Assembly (NCBI GenBank): GCA_029560815.1
Contig: JAKQKF010000491.1
Span: forward strand, 1-14,433
Origin: a bacterium
GTDB lineage: Bacteria; KSB1; UBA2214
DNA length: 14,433 nt
Reading direction: 5' to 3'
The position numbers and the translations under genes were made by a program. The notes beneath the pieces are model-generated. The model saw only the letters and a program-made list of their open reading frames with translations, searched no databases and was not told the origin of the DNA. Shown here piece after piece: positions 1-5,985 of this stretch. How positions within the stretch are numbered: the stretch's first letter is position 1; each line of letters starts with the position of its first letter.

Positions 1-480
1 ACCCTCATCAGTGTCCTCTTCGCCGCTCTTGCGGCTGACGATGTTGTAGTTGAACTCGGCAAAAAAGTTCTTGTTGAAATCGACGCCGGCGCCAAGGATA
101 AAGCCGATGGCGGGATCGATCTTCATATCATCTTCCTCTTCCTCGCCCATGTAGCTCATCTTGATCTTGGCATCGCCAAGGAAGTAGCCGACACCGGCTT
201 TGATGAAGGGAGAGAGATTGGCCTGGCTCACATAGTACTTGCCATAACCGCTGATGATGGTTGAATTGAAGGCGGTCTCGGTCTCAACGCCGAAGAAATC
301 CGCCTCATACTTGTAGCCGCCGATGGCGTTGAAGGCCTCGAGGCCGACTTCCACATTCGGGGCTACATTGAAGCCAAACTGGATACCGAGGGGAAGCGTT
401 CCGGCGGCGGCCGTAATTTTTGCATGCGATTGCCGTACTGTCGTGGTTTGTGCTGGAAGGATGACGATGCAGTTTCTCAA
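1..480 (-). CDS. Outer-membrane beta-barrel protein, 5' end unresolved and 3' end outside window
   Basis: The frame reading leftward is open from just after the dksA-like stop (552) to the window edge. From about position 425 it reads as alternating strands with glycines and aromatics, such as PLGIQFGFNVAPNVEVGLEA, then GYGKYYV and SPFIKAGVGYFLGDAKI. An acidic loop EEEEDDMKID follows, then GFILGAGVDFNKNFFAEFNYNIV. This is the style of small OmpW/opacity-type barrels. The expected ATG, ribosome site and signal peptide are all absent: the frame has no ATG before about 155, and residues encoded by 480-425 are not hydrophobic. The TTG at 480 is only a nominal start. The gene may be 5'-truncated, frameshifted or misassembled. 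It lies 72 nt downstream of the dksA-like stop and could be read from the same promoter. The barrel identification is moderately sure; an intact gene is doubtful. Confidence 0.55.
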   Translation of the reverse strand, partial: MRNCIVILPAQTTTVRQSHAKITAAAGTLPLGIQFGFNVAPNVEVGLEAFNAIGGYKYEADFFGVETETAFNSTIISGYGKYYVSQANLSPFIKAGVGYFLGDAKIKMSYMGEEEEDDMKIDPAIGFILGAGVDFNKNFFAEFNYNIVSRKSGEEDTDEG

Positions 481-552
481 GTCCGGGCGTACCGCACCCT
501 CCGGAAAAAGAACACTGCTCCGCAAGGGGTGGCAAGGCCGCGGGTCAGGCTG

Positions 553-984
553 TCAGCGTCTGTTCTCCTGCAGTTTGGCCTCGACGGATATTTCGGTATG
601 CGGGATTGCTTCCAGTCTTTCGCGGGGGATGGGCGACCCGGTGACGCGACAGACGCCATAGGTCTTGTTTTTGATGCGCTCCAGGGCGCGATCGAGATAG
701 CCGATGAGCGACTTTTGCCGTTCGATCTGGATATAGACATTATCAAGATGCATGGTGTCGGTTCCGGCGTCCGCCATGTGAAAGCTGTAGGCGGAATCGC
801 TGGAGCCCTCTTCACTGCCGGCGGAGAGATATTTCTGCAGCCGCTCAATCTCCTCGAGCGCCTCCGCTTTCCTCTCCAGAATCAACTGGTGAAAGTAGTT
901 CAGCTCCTCGTCATTGAAAGGAGTGAGCGGATTGGATTTGTTCTGTTCCATTACGGATGCCCTGTGTTGACTATTGATAGCCAT
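553..984 (-). CDS. DksA/TraR-family regulator with degenerate zinc finger
   Basis: 143 aa. DksA-family proteins enter the RNA polymerase secondary channel and tune transcription, often with ppGpp. Residues about 22-107 are a charged helical hairpin (FNDEELNYFHQLILERKAEA and, after a loop with ADAGTDT at 71-77, IQIERQKSLIGYLDRALERI). The C-terminal knuckle has the family pattern YG-x-C ... IPRERLEAIPH. Only C112 of the four zinc cysteines remains: the partners are T115, S133 and A136 (C112-R-V-T, then I-S-V-E-A). I know this cysteine-poor version from Bacteroidota-type members, so it is probably a functional subfamily and not decay. The start at 984 is supported by AGGAGGAGG just upstream (spacing about 6). 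Transcription probably comes from the promoter at 1087-1115, leaving a 5' leader of about 95 nt. It is divergent from the histidine kinase. Calling it dksA proper would be too specific. Confidence 0.85.
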   Translation of the reverse strand: MAINSQHRASVMEQNKSNPLTPFNDEELNYFHQLILERKAEALEEIERLQKYLSAGSEEGSSDSAYSFHMADAGTDTMHLDNVYIQIERQKSLIGYLDRALERIKNKTYGVCRVTGSPIPRERLEAIPHTEISVEAKLQENRR

Positions 985-1086
985 AGCCTCCTCCTCACAT
1001 GGTGCCGTCTGCTGATGTCACGGCGCAATGATGCCCTCCACCCTCTTTAGCCATCAAAAGGGGATGTCTGCCTGGTGTGTGTTCTA

Positions 1087-1115
1087 AGTATACCAAACCG
1101 GGGTGCAATAAGCAA
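1087..1115 (-). promoter_or_regulatory. Sigma-70-like promoter for the dksA-like gene
   Basis: On the minus strand, TTGCTT (1115-1110) and TATACT (1092-1087) are separated by exactly 17 nt. A TGG directly before the -10 gives an extended -10. A run of seven A residues (1125-1119) just upstream of the -35 resembles an UP element. The predicted transcription start is near 1080, about 95 nt upstream of the ATG. This is consensus matching only. Confidence 0.65.
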
Positions 1116-1182
1116 CTCTTTTTTTAGCCCGGAAAGCATTTTGCCCAGCACAAACGGGGGGCGGTAAAGCTGCAAATAGTGC

Positions 1183-1211
1183 TTGAAATTGTTCATATTT
1201 TGTGCTATCAT
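1183..1211 (+). promoter_or_regulatory. Sigma-70-like promoter for the histidine kinase gene
   Basis: TTGAAA (1183-1188) and TATCAT (1206-1211) are 17 nt apart, with TGC directly before the -10 (extended -10). Transcription would start near 1218. That rules out the upstream GTG at 1202 and the ATG at 1214 as kinase starts and leaves a short leader holding the ribosome site at 1230-1236. Confidence 0.6.
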
Positions 1212-1229
1212 TCATGACAAGCCCGAAGC

Positions 1230-1236
1230 GGAGGTG
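1230..1236 (+). promoter_or_regulatory. Ribosome binding site that decides the kinase start
   Basis: GGAGGTG is the only good Shine-Dalgarno near the kinase. It lies 9 nt (measured from GGAGG) before TTG 1244 and 15 nt before ATG 1250. Spacing favours the TTG, codon preference favours the ATG, and the two differ by two residues. Confidence 0.55.
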
Positions 1237-1243
1237 CCACAGC

Positions 1244-2806
1244 TTGAATATGGTTGAAAATCCGGACAAAACGCCGATTCTGCTGGTCGAGGATGATCCC
1301 GACCAGGCCCAGGTGCTCAGCTATTTCCTGGGGAACAACGGCTATGCCGTTGACTGGCAGAATGCCCCCCGCCTGGCCTACGAAGCAGCGCGCAGCAAAT
1401 CCTACCAGCTGATCCTGCTCGATATCATGCTCAACGCGGAAGAAGACGGCTTCGATCTCTGCCGCCAGTTCAAACAGGAAGAGGGGCTGAAGAGCATCCC
1501 CATCATCATGGTCACCGCGCGCGCGGACGTCAAGGACCGCGTCAGCGGATTGCGGGCCGGCGCCGATGATTATGTCATCAAGCCCTTCAGTCAGGAGGAG
1601 CTGCTCGCCCGTGTGCAGGCCGTACTGGCGCGCAAGCGCTATTTCGATTTCAACGAAAAATACCGCGCCCTGCTCGAGAATTCCGACGATATCGTCCTCT
1701 TTCTCAATCTGGAAGGCGAGATCGAACAGACCAACCACCAGGCTGCAGTCAAGCTCAAGGGGCTCGCCCAGCCGGGCGCCGGCAAGTTCCGCCTCACCGC
1801 GCTTTTCACCGAGCCCTTCGCCACCAATCTGCGCCAGCTTTTTCAGCGGGTGGCGGCCGGTTTTGATGTCAGCGGCAACAACTGGCGTCTGCAAGCCCCC
1901 CTCAGCGGCATGGAGATCGTTGATGTCCGCCTCGTCCCGCTCTCCCAGGGCCGGCGTATCTCGGGCATGGGCTGCATCCTGCGCGACGCCACCCCGCGCG
2001 AAAAGGTCCTGCAGGAAATGGAGGCACAAAAGCGCGACCTCGCCAGCCAGGTCAAGCACACCAGCGACCAGCTCGGCGAGATGCAGCAGCAGCTCATCCT
2101 CTCAGAGAAAATGGCCGTGATGGGCCAGCTCGCCGCCGGCGTGGCCCATGAACTGCGCAATCCTCTTAATATCATCAGCACATCGATCTATTATCTGCGC
2201 CGCATCCTCGCCAGCGATAGCCCGAAGGCGAAAGAACATTTCGACATCCTCGAGGAGGAGATCGCCCGGTCGCAGCGCATCATCAGCAGCCTGCTGGACT
2301 TTTCGCGCAAATCACCGCCCGAACGGAGCGAAATCGACGTCAACGCCGTGCTAGGCCAGACCCTCGCCCTGGTCAAAAAAGAGCTGGCCATGAACGACAT
2401 CCTGGTGCGCACCGAATTCGCCCCTGCGGTCAAGGCCTGGGTCAATGCGGACGATCTCAAGCAGATTTTCCTCAACCTCATCCTCAACGCCAAGGAGGCC
2501 ATGCCCTACGGCGGCAAGCTCTATATCCGCACTCTCAACGCGGATGACCACACCATCCGGATCGAGTTCAGCGACACCGGCGTGGGTATACCAGAGGACA
2601 TCCAGGACAAGATCTTCGACCCCTTCTTCACTTACGGCAAGGAGGGCAGGGGGACCGGCCTCGGCCTCACCATCGTCCACAGCGCCGTCGAACGCAACCG
2701 CGGCCAAATCAGCGTCTCCTCGGAACTCGACCGGGGTGCGACTTTTCGCATCTCCCTGCACTGCCGGCCGGCTGATCCGGAAAAAATAGTGAAAAGAGAG
2801 AATTAG
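1244..2806 (+). CDS. Soluble hybrid sensor histidine kinase (receiver-PAS-HisKA-HATPase)
   Basis: 520 aa from TTG 1244 (518 aa from ATG 1250). Residues about 12-130 are a receiver domain: acidic pair E16-D17-D18, phospho-acceptor D60 in LLDIML, and a conserved lysine in YVIKPF. A PAS-like sensor follows at about 140-255 (YRALLENSDDIVLFLNLEGE), then a coiled segment EKVLQEMEAQKRDLASQVK. The HisKA helix contains H302 in AHELRNPL. The ATPase domain shows an N box with N415, a G1 box DTGVGIP at D444, an F box IFDPFF and a G2 box GTGLGL at 470-475. No membrane helix or signal peptide is present, so it is cytoplasmic. The receiver is N-terminal, as in kinases controlled by an upstream phosphoryl donor. 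The NtrC-type regulator starts 65 nt downstream and is the likely partner. The signal sensed by the PAS domain is unknown. Confidence 0.92.
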   Translation: MNMVENPDKTPILLVEDDPDQAQVLSYFLGNNGYAVDWQNAPRLAYEAARSKSYQLILLDIMLNAEEDGFDLCRQFKQEEGLKSIPIIMVTARADVKDRVSGLRAGADDYVIKPFSQEELLARVQAVLARKRYFDFNEKYRALLENSDDIVLFLNLEGEIEQTNHQAAVKLKGLAQPGAGKFRLTALFTEPFATNLRQLFQRVAAGFDVSGNNWRLQAPLSGMEIVDVRLVPLSQGRRISGMGCILRDATPREKVLQEMEAQKRDLASQVKHTSDQLGEMQQQLILSEKMAVMGQLAAGVAHELRNPLNIISTSIYYLRRILASDSPKAKEHFDILEEEIARSQRIISSLLDFSRKSPPERSEIDVNAVLGQTLALVKKELAMNDILVRTEFAPAVKAWVNADDLKQIFLNLILNAKEAMPYGGKLYIRTLNADDHTIRIEFSDTGVGIPEDIQDKIFDPFFTYGKEGRGTGLGLTIVHSAVERNRGQISVSSELDRGATFRISLHCRPADPEKIVKREN

Positions 2807-2871
2807 GGGAAAATTTAAGGCGCTCCCGTTGTTACAAAAGGTGAATCCGACACTCACACAGGCTGGAAATT

Positions 2872-4233
2872 ATGGACCAGGCAATCAAGATTCTGATCGT
2901 CGATGACGAGGAGAACTGCCTTCGCGCCCTGAAGGACGTGCTCGAGCTGGAAAACATCGTCTGCACTGCCACCAGCAGCGGCCTCAAGGGGCTGGAGCTC
3001 TTCGCTCACGACGAGTTCGATATCGTCATCACCGACGTGCGCATGCCCGGGGTCAGCGGCATCGACCTGCTGCGCCAGGTCAAACGGCTGCGGCCGGAGA
3101 CCTTTGTAATCATGCTGACCGGCTATGGCTCGATCAACGATGCGGTCGCTTCGATAAAAATGGGCGCCTATCAGTATATCCTCAAGCCGGTGATCATGGA
3201 CGACCTGCTCACCCTCATCAAGGACATCTCCGGCCAGATCAGCCGCAATACCGGCAGTTCGCCGCTCATGGACCTGAAGGAACCGCTGCCGACGGGCAAG
3301 ACCATCCTCGGCCGCTCGATCCGGCTGCAGAATGTCGCCAAACTGATCAGCAAAATCGCCTCCACCGACCTGCCCGTCCTGATCCTCGGCGAAAGCGGCA
3401 CCGGCAAGGAGCTGGCGGCGACGGCGATCCACCATACCAGCGATCGCGCCGCCAAACCCTTCGTCGCTATCAACTGCGCCGCCTTTCCGGAAACCCTGCT
3501 CGAAAGTGAACTCTTCGGCTATGAAAAGGGAGCCTTCACCGATGCGCGCACCAGCAAAGCCGGCCGCATCGAGGATGCCGACGGAGGCACCCTCTTCCTC
3601 GACGAGATCGGCGACATGAAGCCCGCCATGCAGGCCAAACTGCTGCGCGTGCTCGAGGAGCAGGAGTTCCAGCGTCTCGGCTCCAACAAATCGCGCAAAA
3701 TCGACGTCCGCATCATCTCGGCCACCAACCGCGATCTGAGCCAGGCCATCGCCGAAAAGGGCTTCCGCACCGATCTCTACTACCGGCTTAATGCGGTGAC
3801 CATCGCCATGCCGCCCCTGCGCGAGATCCCCGAGGATATCCCCCTGCTCGCCAACCATTTCGCCCGCGATTTTGCCGCGCGCTTCAGCCGCGAAAGCATC
3901 ACCGTCGAGGAGGAGGCCATCGCCGCCATGCAGCGCTACGCCTGGCCGGGCAATGTCCGCGAACTGGCCAACGCCATCCGCCGCGCCGTCGCCCTCTCCG
4001 AAGGACCCTCGCTGCGCATCTACGATCTCCCGCCCCACATTATCCAGGAGGCCACCCCCTCTTACGAAATCGAACCGGCCCCCAGCGGGGTTCTCCTCCT
4101 CGAAGAGGTGGAAAAAGAGCATATCCTCAAGGTGCTCGACATGACCGACGGCAACCGCAGCGAGGCCGCCCAGATCCTCGGTATCCATCGCGATACCCTG
4201 CTGCGCAAGCTCAAAAAGTACGGCGTGGAATAG
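2872..4233 (+). CDS. NtrC-family sigma-54-dependent response regulator
   Basis: 453 aa, the usual length for an NtrC-type activator. Receiver (1-120): D11-D12, phospho-acceptor D55 in ITDVRMPG, T83 and K105 in LKP. AAA+ domain (about 148-380): Walker A GESGTGKE at 173-180, Walker B ending in D244-E245 (TLFLDEIGD), arginine-finger region FRTDLYYRLN, and sensor II region WPGNVREL. The sigma-54 contact loop reads GAFTDA (220-225) where GAFTGA is canonical. A Fis-type helix-turn-helix closes the protein (GNRSEAAQILGIHRDTLLRK). It should activate sigma-54 promoters after phosphorylation, probably by the kinase just upstream. The ribosome site before ATG 2872 is weak (GGCTGGAA). A strong terminator follows at 4320. 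Targets are not visible: I found no clear sigma-54 -24/-12 element by eye. Confidence 0.95.
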   Translation: MDQAIKILIVDDEENCLRALKDVLELENIVCTATSSGLKGLELFAHDEFDIVITDVRMPGVSGIDLLRQVKRLRPETFVIMLTGYGSINDAVASIKMGAYQYILKPVIMDDLLTLIKDISGQISRNTGSSPLMDLKEPLPTGKTILGRSIRLQNVAKLISKIASTDLPVLILGESGTGKELAATAIHHTSDRAAKPFVAINCAAFPETLLESELFGYEKGAFTDARTSKAGRIEDADGGTLFLDEIGDMKPAMQAKLLRVLEEQEFQRLGSNKSRKIDVRIISATNRDLSQAIAEKGFRTDLYYRLNAVTIAMPPLREIPEDIPLLANHFARDFAARFSRESITVEEEAIAAMQRYAWPGNVRELANAIRRAVALSEGPSLRIYDLPPHIIQEATPSYEIEPAPSGVLLLEEVEKEHILKVLDMTDGNRSEAAQILGIHRDTLLRKLKKYGVE

Positions 4234-4319
4234 TCCGTTTTCCCGGCAAGCTGCTGTCGTATTTTTCGGTGCTTTTTGATATTGTATTTATTATAGTTAA
4301 ATTATACTATTCCTCTGCA

Positions 4320-4362
4320 GGAGCCCGATTGTCGTAATTTACGGCAATCGGGCTCCTTTTTT
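4320..4362 (+). terminator. Strong intrinsic terminator after the NtrC-type gene
   Basis: GGAGCCCGATTG (4320-4331) and CAATCGGGCTCC (4345-4356) are perfect 12-nt reverse complements. Four further pairs (4332-4335 with 4341-4344, one of them G-T) extend the stem to 16 bp around the loop AATTT. Six T residues (4357-4362) follow directly. It ends the kinase/regulator transcript about 85 nt past the stop codon and insulates the next gene. Confidence 0.93.
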
Positions 4363-4413
4363 CTTGCCCGCCCGCCTCCTCTTTATTACCTTTATCCATT
4401 TAATATAATATAC

Positions 4414-4443
4414 TTAAATCCTGCCCTGCAATTGTGGTATGCT
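4414..4443 (+). promoter_or_regulatory. Possible promoter for the pseudo-MinD gene
   Basis: TATGCT (4438-4443) is preceded by TGG, giving an extended -10. TTAAAT (4414-4419) sits 18 nt upstream as a poor -35. A second -10-like TATAAT at 4404-4409 lacks a convincing -35. A start near 4450 would put the mini-ORF at the very 5' end of the message. Weak evidence, consensus only. Confidence 0.3.
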
Positions 4444-4450
4444 GTTTGCT

Positions 4451-4481
4451 AAGGAGAGAGATGGTGAAGAGCGGCTCCTGA
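4451..4481 (+). other. Six-codon mini-ORF with strong ribosome site (possible leader peptide)
   Basis: AAGGAGAG (4451-4458) precedes ATG 4461 at good spacing. The frame codes only M-V-K-S-G-S and stops at 4479-4481. It is not in frame with the following gene (start 4576). Downstream hairpins (GGCT/AGCC at 4473-4484, GGAC/GTCC at 4490-4501, CCGC/GCGG at 4524-4535) fill the rest of the leader. It may be a regulatory leader peptide or a remnant of an older start. No stop-codon readthrough or attenuator T-run is visible. Confidence 0.3.
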
Positions 4482-4575
4482 GCCCGCCTGGACCACCGTC
4501 CGGAATGGAAGGCGAACAGCCCTCCGCTTCTGCGGGCGGATTAACCTTAAAGACGATCATGCGGAGGAAGTGGCG

Positions 4576-5529
4576 GTGCGGGACGAGAGAGAGGCGGGAA
4601 AGCCGGCGGTCTGGGCGTTTGCAGGCGCTGCACCGCACAGCGGATCCGGCATCGCAGCCTTTCTTCTCGGAGGGGTGGCCGCCCAATCGGGCCGAGAGAC
4701 CCAGCTTTTCCGGCCGGGGCAGTGGGAAACCCCACCAAAGCAGCACTATTCACCCACCCTGCCACTGCATAAAGAGGAGATGGCGGACCTGCTCAGCAGG
4801 CTGAGTGCCAGGGAACTCGCATCAGCGCAAGGGCTCTATCACTATCTCCTTCATCTCCACCCGCAGCAAAGCGAAGCGCCCCTCTGGCTCTTGGAGCTGG
4901 GTTGCAGCCGTTCCCATGCCCACTGGGATCTTTTCTGGAGCTGCGATCTGCCTCTTCTGGTCACCGGCAGCCGTGATGAGGCGGCTTTGCAAAAGATGGC
5001 CGATTCAGCCTGGCAGCGCTGGCTGGAAAGAGCCCTGGCGCTGGACGAGGATAGTCTCCACGCCCGCCGGCTGCCGGCAGATCTCAACGGGGAGTCTCAA
5101 GATTACCTCTCCAGCAGCCGCCTGCGGCAGCTGGGGAAAAAAGATCCGCTTCTCTATGTAGTGTTCGACAAGGCCTGCACGCTCGGCGGCCATTCGCAGC
5201 CGGACGGCGAAACCTCTACCCCCAAGGCGCCCTTGAAAAGCGCAGGCGTGCTCTCCTGCGACAGCGCCACCGCCTTGATGATTCGCGATCTACACGCCCA
5301 GTTCAATCTCCTCCCCCATGCCGCGCAGGAGTGGCTGCTCAACCGGCTGGAGGAAAAGCTCGATCCGGCGCAGCGCGGGAAGAGCGCCGGCAGTGAAAAA
5401 AGGGTTCGCACTCTCCAGCGCGGCGTCTATACTCAGCTGGACGGACGGCAGATCCTCAATATCGACCTGAATTTTTTCGACGTCGCGGCGGTCGTTTCGC
5501 CCTTTGCCGCCACCGACGATGAGTTATAA
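4576..5529 (+). CDS. Hypothetical protein, possibly a degenerate MinD/FlhG-like pseudo-ATPase
   Basis: 317 aa from GTG 4576, which sits 8 nt after GGAGG (4563-4567). GTG 4570 is only 2 nt from that site and is unlikely. No confident family match. The N-terminus (AVWAFAGAAPHSGSGIAAFL, then GGVAAQSGRETQLF) lines up with the start of ParA/MinD/FlhG proteins (xIAVASGKGGVGKS, AxxLAxxGxxVLLxD). The nucleotide-binding lysine is missing (S24 in the aligned place) and so is the KGG signature. A second segment, LWLLELGCSRSHAHWDLFWS then CDLPLLVTGSRDEAAL, resembles the Walker B/ADxxLxVTxPE region of FlhG-like proteins. A linker rich in charge and proline follows. The C-terminal part has HAAQEWLLNRLEEKLDPAQR and ends in ILNIDLNFFDVAAVV. 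No signal peptide or membrane helix is evident. If the reading is right, it cannot hydrolyse ATP in the standard way. Confidence 0.6.
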   Translation: MRDEREAGKPAVWAFAGAAPHSGSGIAAFLLGGVAAQSGRETQLFRPGQWETPPKQHYSPTLPLHKEEMADLLSRLSARELASAQGLYHYLLHLHPQQSEAPLWLLELGCSRSHAHWDLFWSCDLPLLVTGSRDEAALQKMADSAWQRWLERALALDEDSLHARRLPADLNGESQDYLSSSRLRQLGKKDPLLYVVFDKACTLGGHSQPDGETSTPKAPLKSAGVLSCDSATALMIRDLHAQFNLLPHAAQEWLLNRLEEKLDPAQRGKSAGSEKRVRTLQRGVYTQLDGRQILNIDLNFFDVAAVVSPFAATDDEL

Positions 5530-5561
5530 ACTTTTCCTCACACCCGACACGACCCAGAATA

Positions 5562-5626
5562 CGGGACCTTTGTCTGGCCGGCCCCCGGCCACGGCCGGAC
5601 GGTTGGCCAGGCAAAGGCCCGTCCCG
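5562..5626. repeat. Long imperfect hairpin in the 5530-5985 spacer
   Basis: CGGGAC (5562-5567) pairs with GTCCCG (5621-5626), CTTTG (5568-5572) with CAAAG (5612-5616) and CTGGCC (5574-5579) with GGCCAG (5605-5610). T5573 and G5611 can form a wobble pair. This gives about 18 bp with one 4-nt bulge. The apex is itself GC-palindromic (CCGGCC/GGCCGG). No T-run follows, so it is not a standard terminator. It could be an RNA domain, a DNA cruciform or part of a repeat element. Confidence 0.6.
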
Positions 5627-5627
5627 G

Positions 5628-5654
5628 CGGGTGAGGAACCCGATGTTCCACCCG
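5628..5654. repeat. Second hairpin directly after the long one
   Basis: CGGGT (5628-5632) pairs with ACCCG (5650-5654) and GGAAC (5635-5639) with GTTCC (5645-5649), leaving a 2-nt bulge and a CCGAT loop. Its right arm overlaps the second copy of a direct repeat, CACCCGACAC, present at 5541-5550 and 5649-5658. Confidence 0.5.
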
Positions 5655-5660
5655 ACACTG

Positions 5661-5820
5661 AAAAGGGACGGTAGTCGTTCTTCGCAGCGGTTGTTGCGCA
5701 CCATAGCAGGCACCCACAGCTCGGCATCTGAGTACGCAGCCTGGTAGCATCGCTTGACAGGCATCTTTCGACAAGCGAACGCACACGACATCCGCAACCT
5801 GAGAGCTATCGTCCCTTTTT
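5661..5820 (+). ncRNA. Candidate structured RNA (or MITE-like element) closed by a 14-bp inverted repeat
   Basis: AAAAGGGACGGTAG (5661-5674) pairs with CTATCGTCCCTTTT (5806-5819) over 14 positions with one G-T wobble. Nested inside are CGCA/TGCG (5683-5686 with 5695-5698), CAGGC/GCCTG (5707-5711 with 5739-5743) enclosing CTC/GAG, and TCGCTTG/CAAGCGA (5750-5756 with 5772-5778). The right arm runs into TTTTT-A-TTTT, as a transcript end would. No reading frame here looks coding. The spacer 5530-5985 holds no other gene. A small element with terminal inverted repeats is an equal alternative, and the symmetry means the strand is a guess. It is not 6S RNA, tmRNA, RNase P or SRP RNA as far as I can recognise them. 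Confidence 0.4.
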
Positions 5821-5985
5821 ATTTTCCCCCTCTCCCCCGCTTTTTTTCCTTGATTATTGCGCTGATTTATGTAAATTTAACCAGAATCTATCTCTTGCGT
5901 ATCGCGCTGCGGTGCGGCGGCTGTGGGGAATGCTGCGTTTTCGCCCCTGGCCCTGGTCAGGAACTCTATGTGTGTGAGGTCTTGT

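Noticed and set aside
1202..1243. Longer N-terminus for the histidine kinase from GTG 1202 or ATG 1214
   Set aside because: No ribosome site, these codons lie in or before the predicted -10 and transcription start, and the added residues are not part of the receiver domain.
2854..4188. Long open frame antisense to the NtrC-type gene (similar ones at 1208-2059, 6551-7639 and 8811-10181, all minus)
   Set aside because: These mirror GC-rich third positions of real genes, have repetitive low-quality composition and no recognisable domains.
4276..4308. AT-rich stretch with TATACT and TATAGT that could be a promoter
   Set aside because: No -35 at proper spacing, and it lies immediately upstream of the strong terminator, so any transcript would be only the hairpin.
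4439..4804. Plus-strand open frame overlapping the start of the pseudo-MinD gene
   Set aside because: Arg/Pro/Ser-rich translation with no domain, no ribosome site at its start, and it overlaps a better supported gene.
5632..5745. Minus-strand reading with RNNRCEERLP and GWNIGF, faintly like the end of formylglycine-generating-enzyme folds or a diversity-generating retroelement variable repeat
   Set aside because: The spacing from the AAY-like motif to IGF is far longer than in that family, no reverse transcriptase or template repeat is in the window, and the inverted-repeat structure explains the region better.
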